The notes beneath the pieces are model-generated. The model worked only from the letters and a program-made list of their open reading frames with translations, was not told the DNA's origin and searched no databases. Shown here one piece after another: positions 42,422-53,719 of a stretch of 64,000 bases of DNA. The stretch is from NCBI GenBank assembly GCA_963854735.1, contig OY978099.1, forward strand, positions 434,001 through 498,000. The letters are read 5' to 3'. The stretch comes from Marvania coccoides (taxonomy: Eukaryota > Chlorophyta > Trebouxiophyceae > Chlorellales > Chlorellaceae). A program made the translations under genes and the position numbers. Numbering within the stretch: position 1 is the stretch's first letter; every line of letters begins with the position of its first letter.

Positions 42422-42648
42422 GTGTTTGAAATTAAAACGACGGCATGGCTCGCTGTCCTCTCATTTACAGTTCAAGGGTTCATTAATTTTTGCATCCAAC
42501 ACAAAATTAGCTGGGAATTTGGTGTTGCTTTTCGGAATTCAACAAATTTTCGTAGAAAGGTGGGCTAAATGGCCGCCACCCTGCTGCCCTTCTCATAAAA
42601 ATTCCAATCTGAAATGCAGCTAGATAGGTTGTGATCCAAGAGGGCCAT
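42422..42648. promoter_or_regulatory. Divergent promoter region, aminotransferase / UTP21
   Basis: 227 bp lie between outward-facing starts. No element is assigned. Confidence 0.45.
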
Positions 42649-45600
42649 ATGTCGCTCTTTTTGCCCTTTAGAGCGCTCGGGTACGTCAGTGATGACATCC
42701 CGTTCGCTGTGCAGCGACGAGGCAGGGAAACTTTCATTACGGTCAGCGTAGGAAAGGCTTGGCAGGTGCGAATTGCAACTTACATCGCACTAAGCGGCTT
42801 GCATGCATGTGTTTTCATATTCATCAAGAACGCATGCACAATTGATCACCGTTTTAACTCTCTTTTGCGTGTTCTGCAGATCTACAATGCCTCCAATTTG
42901 CGGCTTGTCCTGGTGGGCCCCCAGCTGAAGCACACCATCTCGGCGCTGGCCTGCAAGCGCGACCTCACATTCGCTGCTCTTCGTGGCACCATCGTGGAGT
43001 GCACCCGCGTGCACCGCACCGGCGAGTACCGGGGACACGACGCCGACATCATCCAGCTCATGACGCTGGGCGACAGCCTGTTCAGCCTGGGCAGCGACGG
43101 CAAACTCCTGGTGTGGACTATTGGCAAATACGATGCCCCCCAGCATGTCATCCAGCTCCCCGACGGCTTCGTCCCCACCTGCATGGCCCACCCCGACACG
43201 TACCTCAACAAAATGGTGGTGGGAGCCGAGGACGGGCGCATGCAGCTCTGGAATTTTTCATCGGGGCGGTGCATCCACGAGTTTCAGTCCCTGGGGTCAG
43301 CTGTGCGCTGCATAACGCCCTCCCCGGCGCTAGATGTGGTGGGAGTCGGGCTTGCTGACGGGTGAGTAGAGAAATATTTCAAAACCGGTTGAAGCGTTTT
43401 CAAAAGTTGTGATTATTGCCCCTTAATCCCTTGGCCAAAGCCTTTAAAGCCACTTTCGGCCGAGTTTCATGCGGGGCACATAGCAACATACCCGCCGGAG
43501 ATTCGCTGACGGCACCGGCCTTATTCTGGTGTTATCTGATAGTACCTCCTGTACATTCATTCTTTCTCTTTCTCCTTCTCACTTGTGAAATCAATTTATT
43601 GTTTTCACTCTTTTCTACCCGTTTCCCCCCTTTTCGTTAATCATGCTGTTGCTGACCCGCTCTCTTGCTATTCCCTCCTCCCTTTACAGGCGAGCTGTGC
43701 TCCACAACCTCAAATTTGATGAGCCGGTGATGCAATTTGTCAACGCCGCCGGCGCAGGCACCAACGCAGACCTCTACCTCACGGGCACAGCAGCGCAGGC
43801 TGAGCGCCTGGCCGCCGGCGGCGCCTGCACCTCCGTCGCCTTCCGTTCCGGCAACGGCGCCCCTCTCATGGCGGTTGGCGGCGCTGCTGGTGTCATCACC
43901 ATTTGGGACCTGGAGAGCAGAAAACTGCACTGCACGCTGCGGGATGCGCACGACGACCGTGTTGTGCGCGTGCACTTCTTCCCAGGCGAGCCAGTGCTGC
44001 TCACTCTGGGTGCTGACAACGCTGTCAAAGAATGGATATTTGATGGCCCCGACGGCGCACCCCGCTTGCTACGCTTCCGCTCCGGCCACTCCGCGCCGCC
44101 CACGGTCGTGCGCCATTATGGAGACGGCAAGCGGCTGCTGTCTGCGGGCCAGGACCGCGCCTTTCGTTGCTTCTCCACCATTCAAGACGCCCAGAGCAGA
44201 GAGCTGAGCCAGCTGCACGTCCAGCGCCGCGCCAAGAAGTTGAAGGTCACGGAACAGGAACTCAAGCTTGCGCGCATCGTGGCGCTGGACGCCTGCGACG
44301 TGCGGGAGCGCGACTGGTCCAACGTTATAACCGCTCACGAAGGCGACACCGCTGCTTACGTGTGGCGGCTGCAGCGATACGCCCTGGGCGAGCACGTGCT
44401 CACCCCGCCCCCCAAGTCCCTCTTCAACCGCCCCGCCCCCGCTCCCGTCACGTCTGTCTGCCTCTCCCGCTGCGGCAACTTTGGCTTCGTTGGCACCGCT
44501 GCAGGCCGCCTGGACCGCTACAACATGCAGTCGGGCATCCATCGTGGCACCTATGAGCGCCCAGAAGGTAGCACAAGCGGTGGCGCGGCTGGCACCGCGC
44601 ATGACGGCGCAATTTTCGGGCTGGCGGCTGATGGGTGCAACCGTTCCGTCGTTTCTGCTGGCCTGGACGGCGTGATTCGAGTGTGGGAGTTTGGGAAGCG
44701 CAAGCTGCGGGGGGAGATGACCACTGGGTCCGCTGTGGCCAAGTTGGCACACCACCCAGGGACTGGGCTGCTGGCGGCAGCATGCGATGATTTGACAATT
44801 CGCATGTTTGACGTGGAGGCTCTGCGCAGCGTGCGACGGTTTCGGGGGCACACTGATCGAGTCACCGACCTGCAGCTGAGCGAGGACTGCCGGTGGTTGC
44901 TGTCAGCCTCGATGGACGGCACAATACGAGTGTGGGACGTGCCGGGTGAGGAAATTATACATTAATGCACACTAAACACTTTTATTAAAGCAGTGTTTTG
45001 GAGCTTCTTAAGCGTGTTTTAATTCTTAACCTTGCTTTTCAATGGTTGGATGTCTTATTTTTCTTCCTTTTTTCCCGCAACTATGTTGGGCGATGATGGT
45101 GATGTCTCGTTCGTCTGAATGCGAACCCCACCAAGGTTCATAAAGCTATGACGACTATTCTTATATCACCACCCATAAACTGAGCCCCCCAAAATAATGC
45201 GCTGTTTGTTTTGCTTTCGTTTTCTGTCGGTGCCTTGGCCTGCGCTGATGCCACAAAACTAATACACGTTAGACTACAGATCGGCCTCAAGACCCGAAAT
45301 GAGTTAACAAACTCTCTTTCTGAGCACCAGGCACCTCACTATTCGTTTTCCACCTCTTATGAGTTTTCTTCTTCCCCCATTTCACACATAATACCCTTGT
45401 TAAACCCTCCCTTTGCCCATTTTCTTCCTCTCCGTTGCAGGCGCCAGAGTGCTGCAGGTGCTACGCATGGGCTCCCCCGTCACCTCCCTCTCACTTTCCC
45501 CGTCCCAGGACCTCTTGGCCACCACCCACGTTGAGCGCTCTGGCGTTTACCTGTGGGCCAACCAAATGGTGTTTGGCTCAGGGGCTGACGTCATCCCCTC

Positions 45601-46792
45601 CGAGACCCCCATCAACGCGCGCCTGCCGTCAATCCACACGGGCTTCAGGGCCGACGCGGCCGAGGCAGCAGAAGAAGACCGGCGAAGCAAAGCAGCGGAC
45701 GCTGCCGGCGTCACTGCCATGCTGCGCCACACCCGCGCAGCAGCGGCAGGCAAAGGCAAAGGTGCGGCAGAGGACGAGGAGGACAGCAGCAGCAGCGAAG
45801 AAGGGAATGACGAATGGAAAGTAGCGGCAGCAGATTCCAACAATACGCAGTGGTCTGGCTCAGAACACTCAGATTTCGCCATGGAGGATGCTTTAGCTGA
45901 GGACACCGCGGCGTCAGGGCTGTCTGTGGGCGCAGACCCCGCAGCAGGCGCAGCATATGCGGCGCGCGACGCTGCTGGCGCCCCCGTCCCGCTGCTGCCA
46001 TCGCTGGTCACCCTCTCGCTGCTGCCGCGCACGCAGTGGCTCAACCTGGTGCACCTCGACACCATCTCTGCCCGCAACAAACCCATCGCTGCCCCGGAGA
46101 AGCCAAAATCAGCGCCGTTTTTCTTGCCGACGCTAGGGAACGGCGAAAACGCAGGCCGCAACCCAGTGTTCGACGCCGCTGGCGGCCTCGTGGCTGCAGA
46201 AGGTGCAGATGAAGAGGCTGCAGAGGGCTGGGGCGGAGGAAACGATGGTGACTGGGGGGTAGATGAAGATCCCGACGAAGAGGGGGAGAAAACTGCTGCA
46301 GCTGGAAAGGCGGGTGCGGGGGCCGGCAAGGCCACCACCCGCGTGCTGCGTGCAGGCGACACCGCCCCCTCTTCTCATTTCTCTGCTGGCGCCACCTCCA
46401 GCCGCGTGGTTGCGCTGCTGCGGGCTTGCTCCTCTGCAGGCGACTGGACCTCTCTGATCGCTCACCTACGCGGGCTGGGCCCCGCGGAGATCGACCGTGA
46501 GCTGCGCGCGATGCGGCTGCTGGAGGGGTCCACCCCCGAGGAAGAAAGAGACGTGGCGCTGCTGTTTGAATTTATGGAAGCTGCCGCGGCCGCCAACACC
46601 GATTTTGAGTTCGTGCAGGCGCTGCTGAGGGCCAGCCTGGCGGTGCACGGCGAGGCAGTGGCCACCAGGCCTGAAGTGAAGGCTGCGGCTGCGAGAGTCT
46701 GCGCCAGGTTGGATGCCACCTGGAAGCGCCTGGGATCCACGCTGGCGCACTTGCAGTGCATGGTGGGCATCTTGAGGAGCATGCAAGCTTAG
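42649..46792 (+). CDS. UTP21: U3 snoRNP-associated WD40 protein UTP21 (WDR36)
   Basis: Model: join(42649..42765,42880..43361,43690..44945,45441..46792), 1068 residues. Exon 1 begins LFLPFRALGYVSDDIPFAVQRR and ends VSVGKAWQ, the opening of the UTP21 double beta-propeller. Exons 2-4 carry many WD repeats (LGSDGKLLVWTI, GAEDGRMQLWNF, VGGAAGVITIWDLESRKL, LGADNAVKEWIFDG, GLDGVIRVWEFGKR, ACDDLTIRMFDVEALR, SASMDGTIRVWDVPG). RELSQLHVQRRAKKLKVTEQE between the propellers is conserved. An acidic insertion (about residues 690-900) precedes the C-terminal Utp21 domain (GLGPAEIDRELRAMRLLEG, LLFEFMEAAAAANTDFEFVQALL). The protein belongs to the UTP-B subcomplex of the nucleolar SSU processome for 18S rRNA maturation. 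Introns 2 and 3 (328 and 495 bp) are the longest in the window. Confidence 0.92.
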
Positions 46793-46985
46793 ATTTTGGG
46801 CCTATGAACTTGAATACAAATAAAACAATGACAATTATATTGTTGCCTAAAAAAATAATTGGGGTGCTTTCATGACTCGACTTGACGTTTCTTTCTTTCA
46901 GTTTTTATGACATTTTCAATTACGGTACTACCTTTTTATATCTGTTTCATAATGTGTATTTTTTTAATGTAATGTGTAAGACGTT

Positions 46986-47633
46986 TCAAAGAGCGCGCTT
47001 TGTTTTTGCGGCGTTGGTCCACAGCGACTTTGAGGTCTTTTTCTTCGCTGCTGAAGCTGATTTCGAGTAGACCTTGGTCTCCTTTCTGTCCCCCACCGCC
47101 ATCGCTTTCTCCATCTTGGCAGCCTTGCGCTTCTGCGTACGTAAGAAAAAGAGAGTACGGGGGTAAATAAATTAATCCAAAGGAGGTTTTAAAATTCCTT
47201 TTCACTCCAGCCATCAACTCACCTTTTGAGCCGTTGTCCGCTTCCCGCGGGGTCCAGGCCGTGGTTTACTGCGAGTGGTGTGGCAGGAGAAAAATAAAAA
47301 TAAAAATAAAAATAAAAAAAATAAAAAATCCAACAATTTTAAGGAAAATATGCTCACATTTTGGGAAACCCGGAGGCGTCGTCGGTCTCCTGCGGGGCGG
47401 CGCTCGCTGCTCCCGCCTCTCTTGTGTCCATCTCCTCTGCTGGCATTGTCGTCGTCTCAACGGGCCCCGTCATCCACTCAGCGCCTCCATCACCCCCAGC
47501 ATCCGCGTCCATGGCATGCAAGTTCTTCTTCTTTCTTGATCCTGATGAGCAGAAGGCGAAAAAACCATTAAAATAGGAATCATATTGCAAAATTGAAGGG
47601 GGGAATACGAAAATAAATTTTACCTTTACCCAT
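46986..47633 (-). CDS. Small basic protein, probably nuclear/nucleolar, unrecognised
   Basis: Model: complement(join(46986..47132,47223..47268,47358..47541,47624..47633)), 128 residues in four exons; the first coding exon is 10 bp. The protein starts MGKGSRKKKNLHAMD, has an acidic, Ala/Thr-rich middle (TTTMPAEEMDTREAGAA), and ends in a strongly basic half (IKPRPGPRGKRTTAQKKRKA, then SKSASAAKKKTSKSLW). All junctions are canonical and keep phase, which supports a real gene despite the lack of a domain. Small Lys-rich proteins of this kind often bind pre-ribosomes or chromatin; that is a guess. The second intron (47269-47357) contains an (AAAAAT)n run on the plus strand, near 47290-47330. The gene converges on UTP21 with 193 bp between stops. 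Confidence 0.65.
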
Positions 47634-49217
47634 GATGTTAATTTATATGTTTTCCCCCTTCAAAATACGTTTAAATTCCTGCTACACGTTTTTAATATGA
47701 AAATAAATGCGCATGCATACGTATTCGGATTATATATTCGAAATCTTACGACGATGACGATCTTTAATTAAGGAGGTGGCTGAGATTCCAGGCTAAGGAA
47801 CGATAGTCTGTATTTTGCAAATAAAAATAAACCTGTTAAATAATAGCGGAGAGTCCGCTGGTTTTTTGACAAGTGCGCCATTTATTTGGGTTTGATAGAG
47901 CTGCTGCTTGCACCTACGCTGACATTCCGATGGGAGCTCTAATACATTTGGAGACCGCGTCTGATTTCGGCGGCATGAATGGACTCCTCCTCACATATTG
48001 GACCCCCTGTAAAGCCCCCATGCTGTGCAGATTGAGCGCATGCATGGCAGCGGAGGCTTCTATTTCAACATGAACAAAAGAATGTCGCTGGAAAAACTTC
48101 TCGCTGACGACAGCTTTCAATTAAGTCTTTAGAACCTAATAAATTGCCCCTGAAGCCTGATCTTTAAAGTCAAAGCAGTAGAATTTTAAAATATTGGGGG
48201 AAAAAAGTATACTCGATAATATCTGACATCTTCCCGGAGACGGGAAACACTGTGGGGCTCGTCTTGAGCTCGAACCTAGCCGAAACTTGCAAGATCTAGG
48301 AAGATCTATAGGGATATTTGCCGTCGGTACCATCCTGCGCCCTCCCGTCTTCCGAGGGCTGTCTACGCGTGGACGTTAAATGGCGTGGGGCAGCAGTGCG
48401 GCTAGGGCTCGAACCTGCTGGCATACTAGCAGTGGGCGGCGTGGAGGTTGGAGATTGGCGCATTTGGCATTCAGGGCGAGAGCTGCGGCTGACGTTCAGC
48501 GAGCGGCGATGATGCGGCTGGTGACTGGCGTTGATGACCTGCATGCATTTGCCTTTTATAAAGTAACGCGCGCTTTCAGCGCCGTTCCTATAGACACCCC
48601 ACCCCGCCGGGGTTTATTTGTTTTGTTTTGTTTGATGGCAATGGCGAAATTTGGAATTTCTTGCAACTCAAGATGAGGAGATTAGACTCATTTATAAGAA
48701 ATTTGCTTCTTGCAGTACATCTGTCGATGTGGTCATGGGATACATTTTTTCTTTTTCGGCTCAAAATGTGCATGCTATCTATAGGCGGAATAATACATTT
48801 GTCATCACATTTAATGTCGATAATATATGTGCAGACGCGTTGCAAGAGAAACCGTGAACCGTGGGTGAACTAGATTTGATATCAGATATATATTGGTGGT
48901 TTATAATTGCGACGATTTTTTCGTCTAATAAAGAATATATAGACACCTTACCCGCTACCCGCAAACACCCTTACTTTAATAGGATCCAAGCATTTTAATT
49001 TTGCCACACCTGGACCCAGATCGCGCGAGCACAGAAAATTGAAGACTTTGGGATTTTGCGAAAGCTACTACCACGAGGTGTGTCAAAAGCACTATATTTT
49101 TATGTGAATTATGTTTATGTACACTCACACGTAATTCTCGCGTAGGGTGTGAGAAGGTAGATACTCTCTCGAGAGGAGACAGGTCGTCATTTCAATTGAT
49201 CTCCTCCCACAAAATAT
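47634..49217. other. 1.6-kb spacer holding a dispersed repeat
   Basis: This region lies between outward-facing starts of the small basic protein and the CCCH gene. It contains repeat A (48224-48563). The flanks are AT-rich with no gene that I can support. A 68-codon minus ORF (47914-48120) has no recognised domain. The last ~150 bp before 49218 should hold the CCCH promoter. Confidence 0.45.
48224..48563 (-). repeat. Dispersed repeat A, full-length copy
   Basis: Read on the minus strand it parallels 61180-61446 on the plus strand: TATAAAAGGCAAATGCATGC, then AGGTCATCAACGCCAGTCACC, a GCCGCTCGCTGAACG block, GTAGACAGCCCTC, GCGCAGGATGGTACCGACGG, AGATCTTCC, GAGCTC..GAGCCCCAC and TGTTTCCCGTCTCCGG. 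It carries about 95 bp of extra sequence not present in the other copy. Two minus-strand motifs resemble a pol III B box (GGTTCGAGCCC at 48405-48415, GGTTCGAGCTC at 48266-48276). Confidence 0.8.
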
Positions 49218-50441
49218 ATGGTCGCTTTGGTCGTCATGGAGCCTGCCCGTGTCGTCGATGAGGTCCAGCGGCTAGAGCGGCTGCAGCTCGCCGACCCATC
49301 AGACAGCGCGACGGCCAAGCTGGGAGAAAAACCTGCCAAGCGCCGCTCTTACCAAATCTCGGGGCCTCCACCGCCAGAACACCCCAGGGGGGTCGCACCC
49401 TACCCAGGACCCCCGCCGCCACACGCGGGGTACCTTCCGCAGCTAGTTCCCAACACCCCCCACGGCCAGACAGTTGCTCCTCGCACCCTCCCGCCGTATG
49501 TGTACTCGGCAGGCCTGCCTCCCGGGGCAACTGGGTGGGGAGGCATGCCCCTTTCCGGCCCCTCCCGCCCCCAAAGATCCCCCACTGCCGGCAGCACTGA
49601 GGACCCGGAGACCCCATCGCGCAGCTCCAGCGGCAACATCGCCACCGCCCAAGACGGCAGCAGCGCCGGAGCTGGCGCAGGGGGAGAAACTTACGGCAGC
49701 GGGGGCGGCGCTGGCGGCAAGCGCCGCGGCAGCAGCAGGCCCGTGCCGCCGGTCCTGCGGGACCGCACCCCCTGCGCTTTCTTCCTGAAAACAGGATCTT
49801 GCGCGTACGGCGACCGCTGCAAGTTCGATCACCCCTTCGACCAGGCCCCCCAAGTCAACTTCAACAGCCTGGGCCTGCCACTGCGCCCCAAAGAGCCCGT
49901 GTGCAACTTTTACATGAAAAAGTATCAGTGCGCGTTTGGCCACACCTGCAAGTATCACCACCCAGAGCCGCCGCAGCCGGTGATGGCCGCGGCAGCTGCA
50001 GCCGCTGCCGTGGCGCACGGCGGCAGGGCCCCCCATGGGCCCATGGTCATGATGGGGCCGCCGCCTGGGCCTCATTCGGGACTTCCTAGCCCCCCGCAGT
50101 ACATGACCCTGCAGTACTCCCCCCATACTGGGCAGTACCAGCATATGTCGCCCATGGCAATGCCCATGGCGTATTACCCCGCTGCCATGGTGCCTCAGGG
50201 GATGCAGGGCGGGGCGGTGTATGCCACCAGCGCTGCCCGTCCTGGCGCCTCCTCCCGGCAATACAGCAACCCACGCGTTGAGGAGCAGCAGCAGTTCCGG
50301 CGTCCTGCAGGCGAAGGTGCGCCGCGCCACCACAGCCAGCACCACCAGCAGCAGCAGGAATATTCGCCCAAGCCGGTGATGGTTTTCATGGGGCCCAGGG
50401 CATCGCCCCCTGCAGTGCAAGCTGTATCGCAAGGTGTTTAA
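49218..50441 (+). CDS. CCCH-type zinc-finger protein
   Basis: Single exon, 407 residues. Two C-x8-C-x5-C-x3-H fingers lie in the middle: CAFFLKTGSCAYGDRCKFDH (~residue 190) and CNFYMKKYQCAFGHTCKYHH (~232). The linker holds LGLPLRPKEPVC, the signature of plant ZFN-like CCCH proteins, which normally have five fingers; only two are seen here. The N-terminal 180 residues are Pro/Gly/Ser-rich, and the C-terminus is Met/Pro/Gln-rich with QHHQQQQEYSPKP. Such proteins bind RNA, often the 3' UTR, or nucleic acid in general. An ATG seven codons downstream (MEPARVVDEVQRL) is also a plausible start. The region upstream is intergenic with the repeat described above. Confidence 0.85.
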   Translation: MVALVVMEPARVVDEVQRLERLQLADPSDSATAKLGEKPAKRRSYQISGPPPPEHPRGVAPYPGPPPPHAGYLPQLVPNTPHGQTVAPRTLPPYVYSAGLPPGATGWGGMPLSGPSRPQRSPTAGSTEDPETPSRSSSGNIATAQDGSSAGAGAGGETYGSGGGAGGKRRGSSRPVPPVLRDRTPCAFFLKTGSCAYGDRCKFDHPFDQAPQVNFNSLGLPLRPKEPVCNFYMKKYQCAFGHTCKYHHPEPPQPVMAAAAAAAAVAHGGRAPHGPMVMMGPPPGPHSGLPSPPQYMTLQYSPHTGQYQHMSPMAMPMAYYPAAMVPQGMQGGAVYATSAARPGASSRQYSNPRVEEQQQFRRPAGEGAPRHHSQHHQQQQEYSPKPVMVFMGPRASPPAVQAVSQGV

Positions 50442-50932
50442 TTTGTGGAAGAAATTGGGGTGTCTACCACTATGTTATGATGAAAAAATAAGTTTGGTTA
50501 TTGTTTATATTTGACGCTGAATATTTTCCCACTTTGGAAGCAAAGCTTCTTTTCTTTTACTTTCACCAGCTTTCTTGTTGCCTGCCGGTTGTTTCACGAT
50601 TTGTCTCCGTTCTTCGTTCAAAAATTCTCTTTATTCTGCATCTTGCCGTTTGTGCCCCAAAAAATTGAACAAATCATGGACGAACCTTTTCTTAAACTAT
50701 CTTCTAATTTTTTTCACAGTGTATCTTTTTTTCTTCTTCGTCTTCTTTTTCTGGCGAGGAGCGCGGTCGGTGCTCCTTTGAACAGAGCACGGCTCCAAAG
50801 GAGACAGCGGCATAGCTTGAGGCTCCCGTTTTCCCAAAGTCATGTCCCGCCTTTTATGGCACGAATTTTTTATTTTCCCTGTTTTTTCTTCCTTTTCCCG
50901 CTGTATTGTTTTAAATGTGACCCTGATAATGA
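50442..50932. other. Convergent 3' spacer, CCCH gene / SET gene
   Basis: This is 491 bp of T-rich sequence. No gene is recognised. Confidence 0.5.
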
Positions 50933-51812
50933 TCAGCCAAGGTTTTCTCGGGGCAGGTATCCTAAACATGCCAGAGAACCACACAAACACGGCCTGCTCT
51001 GCTCAGGATTAGAATTCGGAGGGCCATACAGGTAGGTGAGCTCCTCGTTTTCAGCAATATCACAGCTGGCAAAGAAGGCTAGTTCAGGGACCACTGCTCC
51101 AGGCCCTCGCACAGTTACAAACGCCAGGTTGCCGCCGTCGCACCTGGGATTGAAATTTTAAATCGCTGATGAGATGCTACTAAAAGGAATCAGGTACCTG
51201 CATTTCATTCAGTATTCAAGCTTACCGGTGGTTGAAAAACCTCGATATGTTGCCCTGTCGAGTGCCATCAAGGTATGTTTTCAAGATCGCCGTCTGCAAA
51301 GCCTCTCTGATGATCAATAACGCGTGTCCAACTCCCGCTCGGTCGTATTCTCTCAATCTGGCTTCGGCCTCAGCGGCGCGAAGATACTCCCCAGCATACA
51401 GGGCCACAAATGAGCCTCGAGGAATGGGCTCTGCTGCAAAACCGCCGAGCCCTTTTCCTCCAGCCACAGCGAGCGTAATCCGGAAATTGGGGGGCTGTAG
51501 CGTGGGCGCATTGCCACAAAGGCCTTGGCAGGCACATGTTGGTCCGCATCTGAACACCGTGTCATTGAAATCGAGGGCGTGAACCAACGGAAGGAGACGA
51601 TTGGAGTGAGGCTCGAAAACTTGGCCCAGAGGGTTGCGGCGAACGCAGGGGCACTTGCCAATATCGCATGATTCTTTGTTGCACAAACAGCCTGCAAAGT
51701 TCTCGCCGAGCCCTGCAGGCTCTGCAGAGTAAGATATTTGTTTAAAGTCAGGCGGAAATACAACGCCCGGTGCAATGATGACCTCTGGTGGCCATGTATT
51801 TTCGCATTGCAT
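50933..51812 (-). CDS. SET-domain lysine methyltransferase (pre-SET/SET/post-SET)
   Basis: Model: complement(join(50933..51143,51226..51812)), 265 residues. A Cys-rich pre-SET (GCLCNKESCDIGKCPC and FRCGPTCACQGLCGN) is followed by the SET domain: GLGGFAAEPIPRGSFVALYAGEYL, GNISRFFNHR|CDGGNLAFVTV across the intron, and FASCDIAENEELTYLYG. A post-SET CLCGSLACLGYLP closes the protein. This compact architecture matches the SETMAR / SUV39-like group of histone H3 methyltransferases. One odd point: the usual NHSC core reads NHRC, with Arg in place of Ser. The catalytic Tyr of the ELTYLYG segment is present. No chromodomain or SRA domain is attached. A nuclear H3K methylase role is inferred. Confidence 0.87.
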
Positions 51813-52115
51813 GACAAAGATGCTTTTGGAAATGATCAGTATTAGTATTTCTTAGCTCAAAACCCCGGTGTCGTTGTACATATTAAAAAAACAAACACGA
51901 TTTATCACCATTTCGCTGGTCATATTTAATTTAATTTCGTATTTTATCACCACTAAACATCAAAACAGAGTATTGACCTTTTTCCAGAGTGGTGGAGGCT
52001 GAGCTGGGCATATTACACATTGCCTCAACCAGATCAGTTTTTAATCAGGCTTATTTTCAGCTCAAATTAAGCTATTTTCCTGTTCATTGCATTATTTCAT
52101 CATCAGCCTCCCACC
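51813..52115. promoter_or_regulatory. Divergent promoter region, SET gene / 2OG dioxygenase
   Basis: 303 bp of AT-rich DNA lie between outward-facing starts. No element is assigned. Confidence 0.45.
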
Positions 52116-53719
52116 ATGGCCACCTCAGCGACCTGCCTGGGCATTCCCGGCATTGAAGAAAACCAGCTGTGCCCTGCCCTCCCAGTCTTCTCCCTGGCAT
52201 CCTACTTAAATGCCCCTGACAAGAGCTCCGCCGATCTGGGCCAGCTGTGTCAGGCCATGTCCAGCTGCATTCGCGAGACGGGGGCGCTGGTCATTCGAGA
52301 CCCACGTGCCAACAGTGCTGAAAACGACAGATTTCTGTCGCTGATGGAGCGCTACTTCAGCCAACCCACAGATGTCAAGATGATAGACGTGCGGCCGTAC
52401 CTGGCCCACCAAGTCGGTGAGCAGCAGTTTCCCTTCCAGCTTTTCTCCCCCCCCCCCCCCCGTTTTCCTGTTCCTAAGCAATGTCGGTTGCAGTTTGCAC
52501 AGTCTTTATTCAGAGCCTAATATAAAACAAAACACATTCTTTCTTCTTCAGGCGCAACCCCCAGCGGCGTAGAAAAGCCCCGCTGCCTGAAGGACGAGCG
52601 CATCCGTGCGCAGGCAGCCTCCCTCCCCCCTGAGCACCGCCCCACTCTGCCTGACGCCGCCGACGTGAAATGGCGTTTTTTTTGGCGGGTTGGTACCCGC
52701 CCGCATGCCACCCGCTTTGAGGAGCTCAATGCTGAGCCGGTGCAGCCCGCCGCGTTTCCAGAGTGGCGGGAGGTGATGGATGGGTGGGGCCACCGCATGC
52801 TGGCGGCTGTTCACACCGTGGCTGAGATGCTGGCGAGGGGGTTTGGAATTGAGGCTGATGCTTTTACGCAGCGAATGCGCCTGGGGGCACACCTGCTGGC
52901 CCCTACTGGCACTGATTTGGAAAAGTTCGGCAAATTAGGTGAGCGCGAATTGGCATCCGGGCAAATTATTTTTCAACATGATAGGAGCCTTGGGAAATCG
53001 TAGGGGGAGAAGAAAAAACTGTTTTTTTTCCTGCTCAACAACAGTGACACAAAACATATTTTGTGCTGCTGCAGGCACTGTGTTCGCTGGATACCACTAC
53101 GATTTAAATTTTCTGACCATTCACGGGAGGTCACGCTACCCAGGGCTCTTCATTTGGCTGCGGGACGGTGAGCGCGTGCAGGTAAAAATCCCCGAGGGGT
53201 GCCTGCTGCTGCAGGCAGGGAAGCAGATGGAGTGGCTGACGGGCGGGGAGGTCAAATGCGGTTACCATGAGGTGAGAATTATGTCAGCCTTTGTTTTTCA
53301 ACTTATTGTTGGGTGGGTGGCAGAGACAGGGCCGAAACATATTTAATTATTCTACTTCGGACCTGCTTCGGACCTGCTTATTTATTCGAGAAGGACCGCA
53401 ATTGGGTGGCTCTGACGAGGCGGCGGGGAATGTAGCTTGGTCCCCTGGTGACAAGGATTAGATCTGATCGACATTTTTGGCGCAGGTAATTTGCACGCCA
53501 GACACCCTGAAGGCGATTGAGCTGGCAAGGCAAGAGGGTAGGCCCGCGTGGAGGGTGTCCAGCACGGTGTTTACCCAGATTGCCAGCGACGAAATACTAA
53601 GACCCCTGGGCAAGTTCGCAAATGCTGTGGTACTAGCTGCCTATCCGGCAATCCTCACTGGAGAACAAGTGAAAGCGGAACTCGAATTTATCAACCTCCG
53701 GACTTCTGTGCCGGGCTAG
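52116..53719 (+). CDS. Fe(II)/2-oxoglutarate-dependent dioxygenase
   Basis: Model: join(52116..52416,52552..52938,53075..53271,53486..53719), 372 residues. The N-terminal DIOX_N-type region (LCPALPVFSLASYL, IRETGALVIRDPRA, LMERYFSQPTDVKMID) leads to the jelly-roll core. The iron ligands are HYD in FAGYHYDLNFLTIHGRSRYP and the distal His in CGYHEVICTP. The 2OG-binding Arg/Ser is probably in PAWRVSSTVF. GLFIWLRDGERVQVKIPEGC and LLLQAGKQMEWLTGGEV are the usual strands around the site. This subgroup is conserved in plants and algae without a known substrate. Four exons have consistent phases. Intron 1 holds a 15-base C tract. Confidence 0.87.

Noticed and set aside
48266..48415. tRNA genes, because of GGTTCGAGC motifs in repeat A
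   Set aside because: No cloverleaf can be drawn around either motif, and no matching A box lies at the proper distance. At most these are tRNA-derived or chance B boxes.
49443..50432. A 329-codon minus-strand ORF over the CCCH gene
   Set aside because: The plus strand encodes two intact CCCH fingers; the antisense frame is only low-complexity shadow.
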